A stretch of 22,198 nucleotides of DNA from Candidatus Cellulosilyticum pullistercoris (GTDB lineage: Bacteria > Bacillota > Clostridia > Lachnospirales > Cellulosilyticaceae): positions 1-22,198 of the forward strand of contig JAHLFQ010000016.1 of assembly GCA_018883705.1 (NCBI GenBank), in the 5' to 3' direction. Positions 8,225-15,289 of the stretch are shown one piece after another. The first letter of the stretch is position 1. Each line of letters opens with the position of its first letter. Position numbers and translations under genes: made by a program. The notes under the pieces were generated by a model. It made no database searches. It saw only the letters and a program-made list of their open reading frames with translations, and was not told where the DNA came from.

Positions 8225-9595
8225 TTACGATGCTATTTGTGAGGTCGCTTCATGAGGAATTACTTTATGTCGGACAATAAAGTAACAAAGAATATGTGCA
8301 GAGAAAGTAATCACCCAAGAGATAGGATATGAAATATATAATGTAAAGAGCGATCTATGCCATACAAAAATGGTGAAAATCCATAAAATACGTAAGCCAC
8401 ATGCTCCTAATAAGGAAACAATCATTGGCATAATAGAGTAGCCTAAACCTCTAAGCGAGCCGACTATTACGTCCATAAGGCCACAAGTAAAATAAGTTAG
8501 ACAAATGATCTGCATACGAGCAAGACCATATTGAATAACTTGTGGGTCAGATGAGTAGATACCAAGTAAAGTTTGACCAAAGTAAACAGTTGTAAGTCCC
8601 ATGCTAAGTCCAGTGATAGATACAAGTATGAGACAAATAATAAGGACTTTGCCAATACGCTTATATTTCTTTGCACCTAGATTCTGACCTGTAAAACTTA
8701 GAGCAGTTTGATGGAAAGCATTCATGGATGTATAAATGAATCCCTCTATATTGGCAGAAGCGGTGTTACCAGCCATTGCTATTGAGCCAAAGGAGTTCAC
8801 AGAGGATTGAATCAGCACATTAGAGATTGAAAAAATAGCGCCTTGCATACCAGCAGGTAATCCAATTTGAATAATCTTAAATACTTTGTCTCTATGCAGA
8901 TGAAGTTTGCTGAATTGTAAACGGCAACTATTTTCTTGATGCATTAAACAACGTATGATAAGAAATGCAGAAATACATTGCGAAATCACCGTAGCAAGAG
9001 CAACACCCTCTACACTCATCTTAAAAATAATAACAAAACATAAATTTAAAATAACATTAACGATACCTGCAATAGCTAGGAAGTAAAGGGGCCTCTTTGT
9101 GTCACCAATAGCACGTAGAATGGAACTACCAAAGTTATAAAGCATGATGACTGGCATACCTGCAAAATAGATCTTCATATAGAGTGCCGCTTGACTTAAA
9201 ACATCATTAGGGGTGCCCATTAGTGTTAAAAGGGGTTTAGCAAGAAGGATACCCATTAGGCATAAGATCGTACCACTTATTAAACTAAGTAAAATAGAAG
9301 TATGTACGGTTTCACTAACCTCTTCTTCTTGCTTTGCACCAAAGCTACGTGCAATAAGCACATTACTACCTACAGATAATCCAATAAATACATTAGTAAG
9401 TAAATTAATGAGAGAGCTTGTAGAACCTACAGCTGCCAATGCCTCGCTACCCGCATATCGACCCACTACTATAATATCTGCAGCATTAAAAAGAAGTTGT
9501 AAAATACCCGATAGCATAAGCGGAATAGAGAATAAAAGAATTTTGCCCCATAAAGGGCCGTTACACATATCCATTTCATAAGATTTTTTAGTCAT
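8225..9595 (-). CDS. MATE family multidrug/cation antiporter
   Basis: This is a membrane antiporter that exports organic cations or drugs in exchange for Na+ or H+. It has 456 residues, the standard MATE length, with about twelve hydrophobic segments in two six-helix halves. Family features include the N-terminal FSIPLMLSGILQLLFNAAD helix, IIVVGRYAGSEALAAVG (cf. the DxxxVGxxLG/ALAAVG pattern), and a repeat of the same pattern in the second half (IGLPAGMQG..., then MAGNTASANIEG). The ribosome site before ATG 9595 is weak, with only a CTGGT-like stretch. Two other Met codons at residues 8 and 10 have no better site, so the first ATG is kept. A strong promoter lies 45 bases upstream. It is a single-gene unit ending in the shared bidirectional terminator. 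The substrate cannot be inferred. Confidence 0.92.
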   Translation of the reverse strand: MTKKSYEMDMCNGPLWGKILLFSIPLMLSGILQLLFNAADIIVVGRYAGSEALAAVGSTSSLINLLTNVFIGLSVGSNVLIARSFGAKQEEEVSETVHTSILLSLISGTILCLMGILLAKPLLTLMGTPNDVLSQAALYMKIYFAGMPVIMLYNFGSSILRAIGDTKRPLYFLAIAGIVNVILNLCFVIIFKMSVEGVALATVISQCISAFLIIRCLMHQENSCRLQFSKLHLHRDKVFKIIQIGLPAGMQGAIFSISNVLIQSSVNSFGSIAMAGNTASANIEGFIYTSMNAFHQTALSFTGQNLGAKKYKRIGKVLIICLILVSITGLSMGLTTVYFGQTLLGIYSSDPQVIQYGLARMQIICLTYFTCGLMDVIVGSLRGLGYSIMPMIVSLLGACGLRILWIFTIFVWHRSLFTLYISYPISWVITFSAHILCYFIVRHKVIPHEATSQIAS

Positions 9596-9639
9596 TATAA
9601 TTACCAGATTTCTTTAAAATATTTTGATAAATCCAAGTG

Positions 9640-9668
9640 ATTATAGCATGAATAGATTATCTTGTGAA
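9640..9668 (-). promoter_or_regulatory. Sigma-A-like promoter of the MATE gene
   Basis: Reading the minus strand, a -35 TTCACA (9668-9663, five of six consensus) is followed by a 17-base spacer and an extended -10 TGCTATAAT (9648-9640). Transcription would begin near 9633, giving a leader of about 38 bases. Confidence 0.75.
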
Positions 9669-9774
9669 GAGATTTTTATTATTTATAAATATAATCTATA
9701 AAGAATGGGTTCTATATGAATAAAATAAGTTAACTTATAAAGCACAGAGATTAGCTATAAAACATAAAAAAGTA

Positions 9775-9780
9775 TATAAT
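9775..9780 (+). promoter_or_regulatory. Candidate -10 box for the ferredoxin gene
   Basis: A consensus TATAAT lies 56 bases before the ferredoxin ATG. The -35 position has only a weak match (TTAGCT at 9751, 18-base spacer). Otherwise the 241-base gap between the divergent MATE and ferredoxin genes is plain A/T-rich sequence. Confidence 0.45.
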
Positions 9781-9836
9781 GATAAAGTGAGTAAAAATAA
9801 TTTATAAGAACAGAATATGAAAGGAAATAGTAAAAG

Positions 9837-10046
9837 ATGGCTTCCCATAAAAAAAGTTATCAAATTGCAAAAGGATGTGTCGGTTGTGGTGCATGTAAGG
9901 TTGTTTGTCCTGTGCACTGTATTCAAAAAGGGCAGCCTTATAGAATAGACGAAAAGAAATGTATTGGTTGTGGATTATGTGTTACAAGATGCTGGAGGCA
10001 ATTCATTTATACAAATTGGGATGATAAAAGAAGTCATTCGGATTAA
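9837..10046 (+). CDS. 2x[4Fe-4S] ferredoxin
   Basis: This small electron carrier has 69 residues and two CxxCxxCxxxC cluster motifs: C14-C17-C20-C24, followed by the classical Pro, and C42-C45-C48-C52. In the second motif the residue after the last Cys is Trp instead of Pro, and C28 is an extra Cys. The bacterial-type ferredoxin fold serves anaerobic redox enzymes such as hydrogenase, pyruvate:ferredoxin oxidoreductase or radical SAM proteins. The N-terminus (MASHKKSYQIAKGC) is short and basic, and the tail is charged. AAGGAA at 9821-9826 lies ten bases before the ATG. It is a single-gene unit with its own probable promoter and a strong terminator, so its redox partner cannot be inferred from neighbours. 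Confidence 0.92.
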   Translation: MASHKKSYQIAKGCVGCGACKVVCPVHCIQKGQPYRIDEKKCIGCGLCVTRCWRQFIYTNWDDKRSHSD

Positions 10047-10100
10047 ATGAACACATAGATCATAAGTACAACTTATAAAATGGGTTAGATTTCAAGATAT

Positions 10101-10140
10101 AAAAGAAGAAGCCGGTCATAGTCGATCGGCTTCTTCTTTT
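10101..10140. terminator. Bidirectional intrinsic terminator
   Basis: A 17-bp stem (10101-10117 with 10124-10140, one G-T pair) closes a 6-base loop. It has a GC core (GCCG/CGGC) and flanking A and T runs. It ends the ferredoxin transcript and can also serve the convergent gene ending at 10211. Confidence 0.9.
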
Positions 10141-10210
10141 ATATTGATTCAGTAGGATAAGAGGTACATTTTTTGTTTGAGTTCACTAAGGGATATAGTT
10201 AGATTTAATT

Positions 10211-11317
10211 TTAATTGAGAGAGGTAGGGGAAAGTGCAGTTACAGCTTGTAATTCATTAAAGAAATAAGTCACACCAATATGCCAGTTTGGATCAGCGGC
10301 ATAAGATTTATTAATCCACTTAATCTGATCTTCATCTTCAGGGCAATCTTTACCTAAGTTGATAAGTGTACGAGATACAATCCTAGCAGCTTCTTTAATA
10401 GAAGTATTATAGGATTCCCAACTTCCAAAAAGGTTAAAAGGATTATTTGCGATTTCTGCTGCATATTGGTGATTTTTAGGAACAAAATTCTGTTCTTGTC
10501 CAGTAATTGAAAATAACAATAGTGGGCTAATATTAAAATCTTTCGCAGTTTCAATAATAGTAGAGAAATAAGGCTCGGTAGCTAATAAAGAATTTCTTTG
10601 TTCTAGCCATGCTTGTAATGCTTTTTTATCAAAGTCTTGGTATTGAAGAGCATGTCTCATATAATTAGCTGATGTACCTATTTCTAAAGAAATAGGTAGA
10701 TGAATAGTTACATTTGAGAGTTGAGAGATCGATGCTTTTCTACTTTCCTGGATGTGTGCCATTGTATATAGAGAAGTGAATCCAAGGGTCATAAAAAGTA
10801 GAAAAACTAGTCTTAAGCACGTATTTTTATTAGGAAAAAAATGATGAGAATAGTTAAGCACATCGGAATGAACGTCAATAAAATCTTTAGATATAGAAGG
10901 AGCAGATAGAATTTGAGATTCAGTTTGTTCTTTAAAAGAAGTGGTAAGAGCATTAACATCATCTAGAGAGAGTGATCTAGTTTGGTAATGATTAATCCAT
11001 TTAGCTAGAGAGATGATATTCTTTGTATCAGACTCTTCTAGATGTGTATAAGCATCAAAAATATCGAAAGCATTAATGGAAAAAACATCTTTGTGGAGAT
11101 GCTTTTTTAGAAGCGTATATTTAAGATGCTTTTTTAGGTTATCATCGAAGGGCATAAGGGCATCATCAAGTATCTGATGAAGTGCTTGTGCAAAGAGTTG
11201 TGCACGTTGTAGAGTTGTAAAATAGGGGTATTCTTCTTTCAAAGATTGCTGAAGTTTTTGAACATATTCTGAGGAAATAATCGTATGTTGCTTTAAATGA
11301 TTTAAAATGAGTTCCAT
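10211..11317 (-). CDS. Single-pass membrane protein with extracellular glucosaminidase-like domain
   Basis: The protein has 368 residues in three parts. Residues 1-167 are soluble, helical and presumably cytoplasmic, with no recognised domain. Residues 168-188 form one hydrophobic segment with basic residues around it. Residues 190-368 would be outside the cell. The last part reads NISPLLLFSITGQEQNF (263-278), then NNPFNLFG (291-298) and a Tyr/Trp-rich end. This fits the glucosaminidase/lysozyme-like fold (PF01832 type), where a Glu in a PSLLxAQAxxESG-like helix acts and NLFG closes the site. E275 is therefore the likely catalytic Glu. The predicted role is cutting or remodelling of peptidoglycan close to the membrane. 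AAAGGTG lies just upstream of the ATG. It is transcribed alone and divergently from the isomerase gene. The hydrolase assignment is motif-level only, and the cytoplasmic half is unexplained. Confidence 0.6.
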   Translation of the reverse strand: MELILNHLKQHTIISSEYVQKLQQSLKEEYPYFTTLQRAQLFAQALHQILDDALMPFDDNLKKHLKYTLLKKHLHKDVFSINAFDIFDAYTHLEESDTKNIISLAKWINHYQTRSLSLDDVNALTTSFKEQTESQILSAPSISKDFIDVHSDVLNYSHHFFPNKNTCLRLVFLLFMTLGFTSLYTMAHIQESRKASISQLSNVTIHLPISLEIGTSANYMRHALQYQDFDKKALQAWLEQRNSLLATEPYFSTIIETAKDFNISPLLLFSITGQEQNFVPKNHQYAAEIANNPFNLFGSWESYNTSIKEAARIVSRTLINLGKDCPEDEDQIKWINKSYAADPNWHIGVTYFFNELQAVTALSPTSLN

Positions 11318-11343
11318 AAATTCACCTTTATCTTAAAAATACA

Positions 11344-11361
11344 ATATATCGAATGATATAT
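11344..11361. repeat. Short inverted repeat upstream of the glucosaminidase-like gene
   Basis: Arms ATATATC (11344-11350) and GATATAT (11355-11361) flank a GAAT spacer. The repeat lies about 27-44 bases before the ATG of the minus-strand gene, near where its promoter should be. It could be an operator, or a chance product of A/T-rich DNA. Confidence 0.3.
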
Positions 11362-11503
11362 ATGATTTATTGGAATTAACAAAAAATATATGAAACTTAT
11401 TTTATCACAGAATATGGAAAAATCAAGGGTGAAGGCCTTTGGGTAAAATAACCAAAATATATGCCCAATTTTTTGGTAAAATATCAATTCAAAGGAAAGT
11501 CTA

Positions 11504-11532
11504 TTGATAGATAACAGAAAATAAATTATAAT
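11504..11532 (+). promoter_or_regulatory. Strong sigma-A-like promoter of the RpiB-like gene
   Basis: A -35 TTGATA (11504-11509) is followed by a 17-base spacer and -10 TATAAT (11527-11532). This is eleven of twelve consensus bases with ideal spacing. The start point would be near 11539, giving a leader of about 22 bases with a purine-rich AAAGGGG ribosome site. Confidence 0.85.
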
Positions 11533-11560
11533 AGTATAAAAAATGTAAAGGGGTAAATCA

Positions 11561-12199
11561 ATGAAAATTGCATTAATTAATGAAAATAGTCAAGCAGCTA
11601 AAAATAGTTTAATAGAGGCATCATTAAAAAAAGTAGTTACACCTATGGGACATGAAGTATTTAATTACGGAATGTATTCAGCAGAAGACAAAGCACAACT
11701 TACATATGTTCAAGCAGGTTTATTAACAGCGATTTTAATTAATAGCGGTGCTGCTGATTTTGTTATTACAGGATGTGGTACAGGAGAAGGCGCAATGCTT
11801 GCAGCTAATATTTATCCAAACGTATTATGTGGTCACGTTGTAGATCCTTCAGATGCATATATGTTTGCACAAATTAATGATGGAAACGCTATTTCAATGC
11901 CATTTGCAAAAGGTTTTGGATGGGGTGCAGAACTTAACCTTGAGTATATCTTTGAGAAACTTTTTGCAGGTGAAAGTGGACAAGGTTATCCAAAAGAACG
12001 TGTTATTCCAGAACAACGTAATAAGAAGATTTTAGATGAAGTTAAGAAAGTAACACATGTAGATATGATGACTATTCTTAAAAATATTGATCAAACATTC
12101 TTAAAAGAAACAGTAAGTGGTGAAAAATTCCAAGAATTATTCTTTGCTAATTGCAAATGTGAAGAAATAGCAGAGTATATCAAAACAGTTTTAAAATAA
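11561..12199 (+). CDS. RpiB/LacA/LacB family sugar-phosphate isomerase
   Basis: The family interconverts aldose and ketose phosphates such as ribose-5-phosphate/ribulose-5-phosphate or galactose-6-phosphate/tagatose-6-phosphate. The family core is visible: the MGHEVFNYG strand (29-37), and ITGCGTGEGAMLAAN (69-83), equivalent to the CGTGxG active-site loop with C72 as the expected base. Two things differ from classical RpiB. The N-terminal loop reads INENSQAAK instead of the usual ASDHAG-type motif, and the protein is 212 residues rather than about 150, with a C-terminal extension of roughly 60 residues carrying CKCEE near the end. It is a single-gene transcript with a near-consensus promoter and a strong terminator, which suggests high expression. 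The actual sugar phosphate is not known. I am confident of the family and unsure of the substrate. Confidence 0.82.
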   Translation: MKIALINENSQAAKNSLIEASLKKVVTPMGHEVFNYGMYSAEDKAQLTYVQAGLLTAILINSGAADFVITGCGTGEGAMLAANIYPNVLCGHVVDPSDAYMFAQINDGNAISMPFAKGFGWGAELNLEYIFEKLFAGESGQGYPKERVIPEQRNKKILDEVKKVTHVDMMTILKNIDQTFLKETVSGEKFQELFFANCKCEEIAEYIKTVLK

Positions 12200-12230
12200 T
12201 TTGTATAAGATACATAAAGTGATAATAAAT

Positions 12231-12268
12231 AATAAGACCTAATACTTAATTAAGTATTAGGTCTTATT
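12231..12268. terminator. Perfectly palindromic bidirectional terminator
   Basis: These 38 bases are a perfect inverted repeat (arms 12231-12249 and 12250-12268). They would fold into a long stem with a small A/T loop at the centre. The element sits between the convergent isomerase and prfC genes, two bases past the prfC stop, and serves both. Confidence 0.85.
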
Positions 12269-12270
12269 AT

Positions 12271-13881
12271 TTATTCAGCTGGTTTTAAATGTGTTTCACG
12301 TAATATAACGTGTTCATTTCGTTCTTGAATTTGACGAATAGACCATTCAAATTCACAAAGAAGTACAGGTCCACCTTCTGGTGTTTCTACTAAAGTAGAA
12401 TCCATAGAACCTTTGAAAGTATTGAAGTTGAAGTTCTCTGCTTCAATCCAACGGATAAAGCGATATGGTAAGCGTTGCATTTTAATGTCTACGCCATATT
12501 CATTTTTAAGACGGTATTCTAGAACTTCAAATTGGAGGACACCTACTACACCTACAATAAGTTCTTCAGTTCCTGTCAGATGTGGTTTAAAGACTTGGAT
12601 AGAACCTTCTTCTGCAAGTTGTAAAATACCTTTCATAAATTGCTTACGCTTTAGTGCATTTAAAGTAGAAACACGCATAAAGTGTTCAGGTGCAAATTGA
12701 GGAATGCCCTCATAATAAAGCTTTTTATTATCGCTACATAATGTATCACCAATATTGAAAATACCTGGATCATGAATACCGATAATATCTCCAGGATAGG
12801 CAACATCAACAGTTGCACGGTCTTGGGCTAAAAATTGCTGTGGTTGAGCAAGTTTTACTTTCTTACCCTTTTGTACAAGATTAACCATCATACCTTTTTC
12901 AAAGACACCTGAACAGATACGAAGGAAGGCAATACGATCTCTATGTGCTGGATTCATATTAGCTTGAATTTTAAAGATAAAGCCTGAGAAGTAATCTTCT
13001 GAAGGTTCAATTGGACCTAAATTACTTTTACGTGGTTGTGGGGGTGTTGTAATATCGAGAAAAGCTTCAAGGAAAGGCTCAACACCAAAATTGGTTAATG
13101 CACTACCGAAGAAGACTGGTGTTAAATTACCATTTAAAATACGTTCTTCATCATAAGCATCTCCAGCCACATCTAAAAGTTCGAGGTCATCAACAAGTTT
13201 TTGATGAAGGTATTCTCCAAGAAGTTCTCTAATTTGAGGATCGTTTACTTCACCTTTTATAGTACCTACAATAGATTCACCGTGATTTCCCTCATCAAAA
13301 AGTTCAATTTGTTTTTTACGACGGTTATAAACGCCTTTAAATTCTTTTCCACTACCAATTGGCCAGTCCATTGGATAAGAGTGAATCCCTAAGACATTTT
13401 CAAGTTCTTCCAAAAGTTCAAAAGGATCTTTACCATGAGCATCCATTTTGTTAATGAAGGTAAAGATAGGAATACCACGCATCTTACACACTTTGAATAA
13501 TTTTTTGGTTTGTTCTTCTACCCCTTTGGCAGCATCGATAACCATGACAGCACTGTCTGCTGCAACAAGTGTACGGTAAGTATCCTCACTGAAGTCTTGA
13601 TGTCCAGGAGTATCTAAAATATTAATACAGAAGTTATTGTAATTAAATTGAAGGACACTAGATGTAACAGAGATCCCCCTTTGTTTTTCAATTTCCATCC
13701 AGTCAGAGACTGCATGTTTTTGTGAACGTCTTGATTTAACAGAACCTGCTTCTCTAATGGCGCCTCCATAAAGTAGGAATTTCTCAGTTAATGTTGTTTT
13801 ACCTGCATCAGGGTGAGAAATAATTGCAAAGGTTCTGCGTCTTTGTATTTCCTGTTTTGTATTTACATTTTCTAATGCCAT
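12271..13881 (-). CDS. prfC: Peptide chain release factor 3
   Basis: RF3 is the translational GTPase that recycles RF1/RF2 from the ribosome after termination. The protein has 536 residues from the chosen start, close to the usual 520-530. The GTPase motifs are all present: P-loop SHPDAGKTT (22-30), switch I with GISVTSS, DTPGHQDFSEDTYRTL for G3, and NKMD for G4. The G domain is followed by the beta-barrel domain and the RF3 C-terminal domain (EHFMRVSTLNALKRKQFMKG; QRLPYRFIRWIE). I prefer ATG 13881 over ATG 13890 because AAGGA lies eight bases before 13881 but touches 13890. It is a single-gene unit with its own promoter, converging on the isomerase gene. Confusion with EF-G or TetM-type proteins is unlikely given the length and the SHPDAGKTT loop. 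Confidence 0.95.
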   Translation of the reverse strand: MALENVNTKQEIQRRRTFAIISHPDAGKTTLTEKFLLYGGAIREAGSVKSRRSQKHAVSDWMEIEKQRGISVTSSVLQFNYNNFCINILDTPGHQDFSEDTYRTLVAADSAVMVIDAAKGVEEQTKKLFKVCKMRGIPIFTFINKMDAHGKDPFELLEELENVLGIHSYPMDWPIGSGKEFKGVYNRRKKQIELFDEGNHGESIVGTIKGEVNDPQIRELLGEYLHQKLVDDLELLDVAGDAYDEERILNGNLTPVFFGSALTNFGVEPFLEAFLDITTPPQPRKSNLGPIEPSEDYFSGFIFKIQANMNPAHRDRIAFLRICSGVFEKGMMVNLVQKGKKVKLAQPQQFLAQDRATVDVAYPGDIIGIHDPGIFNIGDTLCSDNKKLYYEGIPQFAPEHFMRVSTLNALKRKQFMKGILQLAEEGSIQVFKPHLTGTEELIVGVVGVLQFEVLEYRLKNEYGVDIKMQRLPYRFIRWIEAENFNFNTFKGSMDSTLVETPEGGPVLLCEFEWSIRQIQERNEHVILRETHLKPAE

Positions 13882-13889
13882 GTTGACCA

Positions 13890-13894
13890 TCCTT
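13890..13894 (-). promoter_or_regulatory. RBS fixing the prfC start
   Basis: On the minus strand AAGGA occupies 13894-13890, eight bases before ATG 13881. The upstream in-frame ATG at 13890 overlaps this site and cannot use it. Confidence 0.65.
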
Positions 13895-13928
13895 AATCTA
13901 TTTCATTGCATATTGCTATATTCATATA

Positions 13929-13958
13929 ATTATCATGCCCAGAACTAGGAAATGTCAA
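13929..13958 (-). promoter_or_regulatory. Sigma-A-like promoter of prfC
   Basis: On the minus strand, a perfect -35 TTGACA (13958-13953) is followed by an 18-base spacer and -10 GATAAT (13934-13929). The start point would be near 13922, leaving a leader of about 40 bases. I saw no convincing promoter for the divergent amidohydrolase gene in the rest of this gap. Confidence 0.75.
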
Positions 13959-14066
13959 GTGAAAATCTGTCATTTAGTAGCAAAAATTAAAAAATATATG
14001 GGAAAGCATATTTCAAAAGGAAGATGAAAATAATAGGTAGGATAAATCGGAAAAGAAGGTGGGTTT

Positions 14067-15254
14067 ATGAGATTAATAAAGAATGGAAAGATCTTAACAA
14101 TGGCAGGTAAAATTTATGAAAAGGGTTGTGTACTTATTGATGGGAAGAAAATTGCTGCTATTGAGCAAAGCATAGAAGAAACAGAGGAAATGGAAATTAT
14201 TGATGTTAAGGGTGGATGGGTAATGCCAGGCATTATTGAGGCCCATTGTCATGTGGGGATTACAGAAGAGAAGAAGGGAATAGAGGGAGATGACTGCAAT
14301 GAAATAACTGACCCCATTACACCTTATTTAAGAGCTATTGATGGAATCAATACATTAGATGCAGCATTTGATGATGCAGTAAGAGCAGGTATTACTTCAA
14401 TTATGGTTGGACCTGGAAGTGCAAACGTAGTGGGCGGACAGTTTGTGTTTATGAAAACCAAGGGTAGAGTGATTGATGAGCTCATTATAAAAGCGCCAGC
14501 AGCCATGAAAGTAGCTTTTGGTGAAAATCCCAAAAGGAATTATGGTGGGAAAGAAAAGATGCCAGGAACACGCATGGCTATTGCAGGACTTTTGAGAGAA
14601 GAAATTTTTAAAGCTAAGGCTTATTTAAAAAAGAAAGAAACAGCTGCGCAGAAAAAAGAAACATTTGAACTTGACTTTAGATTAGAGCCTTGGATACCTG
14701 TTCTAAAAAAACAGATTCCATTAAAAGCACATGTACATCGCGCAGATGATATTCTAACAGCTATTCGTATTGCTAAGGAGTTTGAGCTTAATATGACGTT
14801 AGATCACTGTAGTGAAGGTTATCTTATTCCTGAAGAGGTGGCAAGGTCTGGGTTTGATGCCATTGTCGGCCCGGCATTAACAACAAGAAATAAAATTGAA
14901 GTTCAAAATGTAAGCTTTAAAACACCTGGCATTTTGCACCAGTCAGGTGTCAGAATTGCTATTACAACAGATCATCCAGTTATTCCTATACAATATTTAC
15001 CTAAATGTGCTGGATTTGCGGCTAGAGATGGACTGGGTATTGAAGAAGGTCTTAAAGCAATTACCATTTATCCTGCTGAGATTTGTGGAGTTGCTGATCG
15101 GCTGGGAAGCTTAGAAGTTGGAAAAGATGCAGATATTGCAGTATTTAATGATAATCCAATGCAAACCTTAACTCATACACTTTACACCTTTATTGATGGA
15201 GAAGTAGTTTATAGTCATGAACATGTGCATACTCCAAAAGAAATCTGCAAATAA
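14067..15254 (+). CDS. Imidazolonepropionase-like metal-dependent amidohydrolase
   Basis: This amidohydrolase-superfamily enzyme has 395 residues. The N-terminal beta-sandwich (residues 1-50) leads into WVMPGIIEAHCHVG, where H60 and H62 are the first metal ligands. Later ligands appear in KAHVHRADD (H222 and H224), LDHCSEGY (H247) and TTDHPV (D302), all placed as in imidazolonepropionase/dipeptidase-type members. The end (LGSLEVGKDADIAVFNDNP) is the usual return to the sandwich domain. The reaction is hydrolysis of a C-N bond in a small cyclic amide, dipeptide or similar compound. No histidine-degradation genes are nearby, so hutI function is not supported. An AAGAAGGTG ribosome site precedes the ATG. 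The ferritin-like gene begins 35 bases downstream and is likely co-transcribed. Confidence 0.85.
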   Translation: MRLIKNGKILTMAGKIYEKGCVLIDGKKIAAIEQSIEETEEMEIIDVKGGWVMPGIIEAHCHVGITEEKKGIEGDDCNEITDPITPYLRAIDGINTLDAAFDDAVRAGITSIMVGPGSANVVGGQFVFMKTKGRVIDELIIKAPAAMKVAFGENPKRNYGGKEKMPGTRMAIAGLLREEIFKAKAYLKKKETAAQKKETFELDFRLEPWIPVLKKQIPLKAHVHRADDILTAIRIAKEFELNMTLDHCSEGYLIPEEVARSGFDAIVGPALTTRNKIEVQNVSFKTPGILHQSGVRIAITTDHPVIPIQYLPKCAGFAARDGLGIEEGLKAITIYPAEICGVADRLGSLEVGKDADIAVFNDNPMQTLTHTLYTFIDGEVVYSHEHVHTPKEICK

Positions 15255-15289
15255 TTGAACTGAACCATAATATATAAGGAGAATCAATC

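Noticed and set aside
11302..11487. Minus-strand frame of 61 codons upstream of the glucosaminidase-like gene
   Set aside because: It covers the intergenic promoter region and is rich in Phe, Ile and Tyr from A/T-rich DNA. It has no ribosome site and overlaps the start of the real gene.
12413..12700. Plus-strand frame inside prfC
   Set aside because: It is a shadow of the release factor gene. The frames at 13201-13392, 9213-9581, 14324-14533, 16605-16823 and 19206-19499 are likewise shadows.
14067..15254. Calling the amidohydrolase hutI (imidazolonepropionase)
   Set aside because: The metal motifs are shared across the superfamily and no other histidine-degradation gene is nearby.
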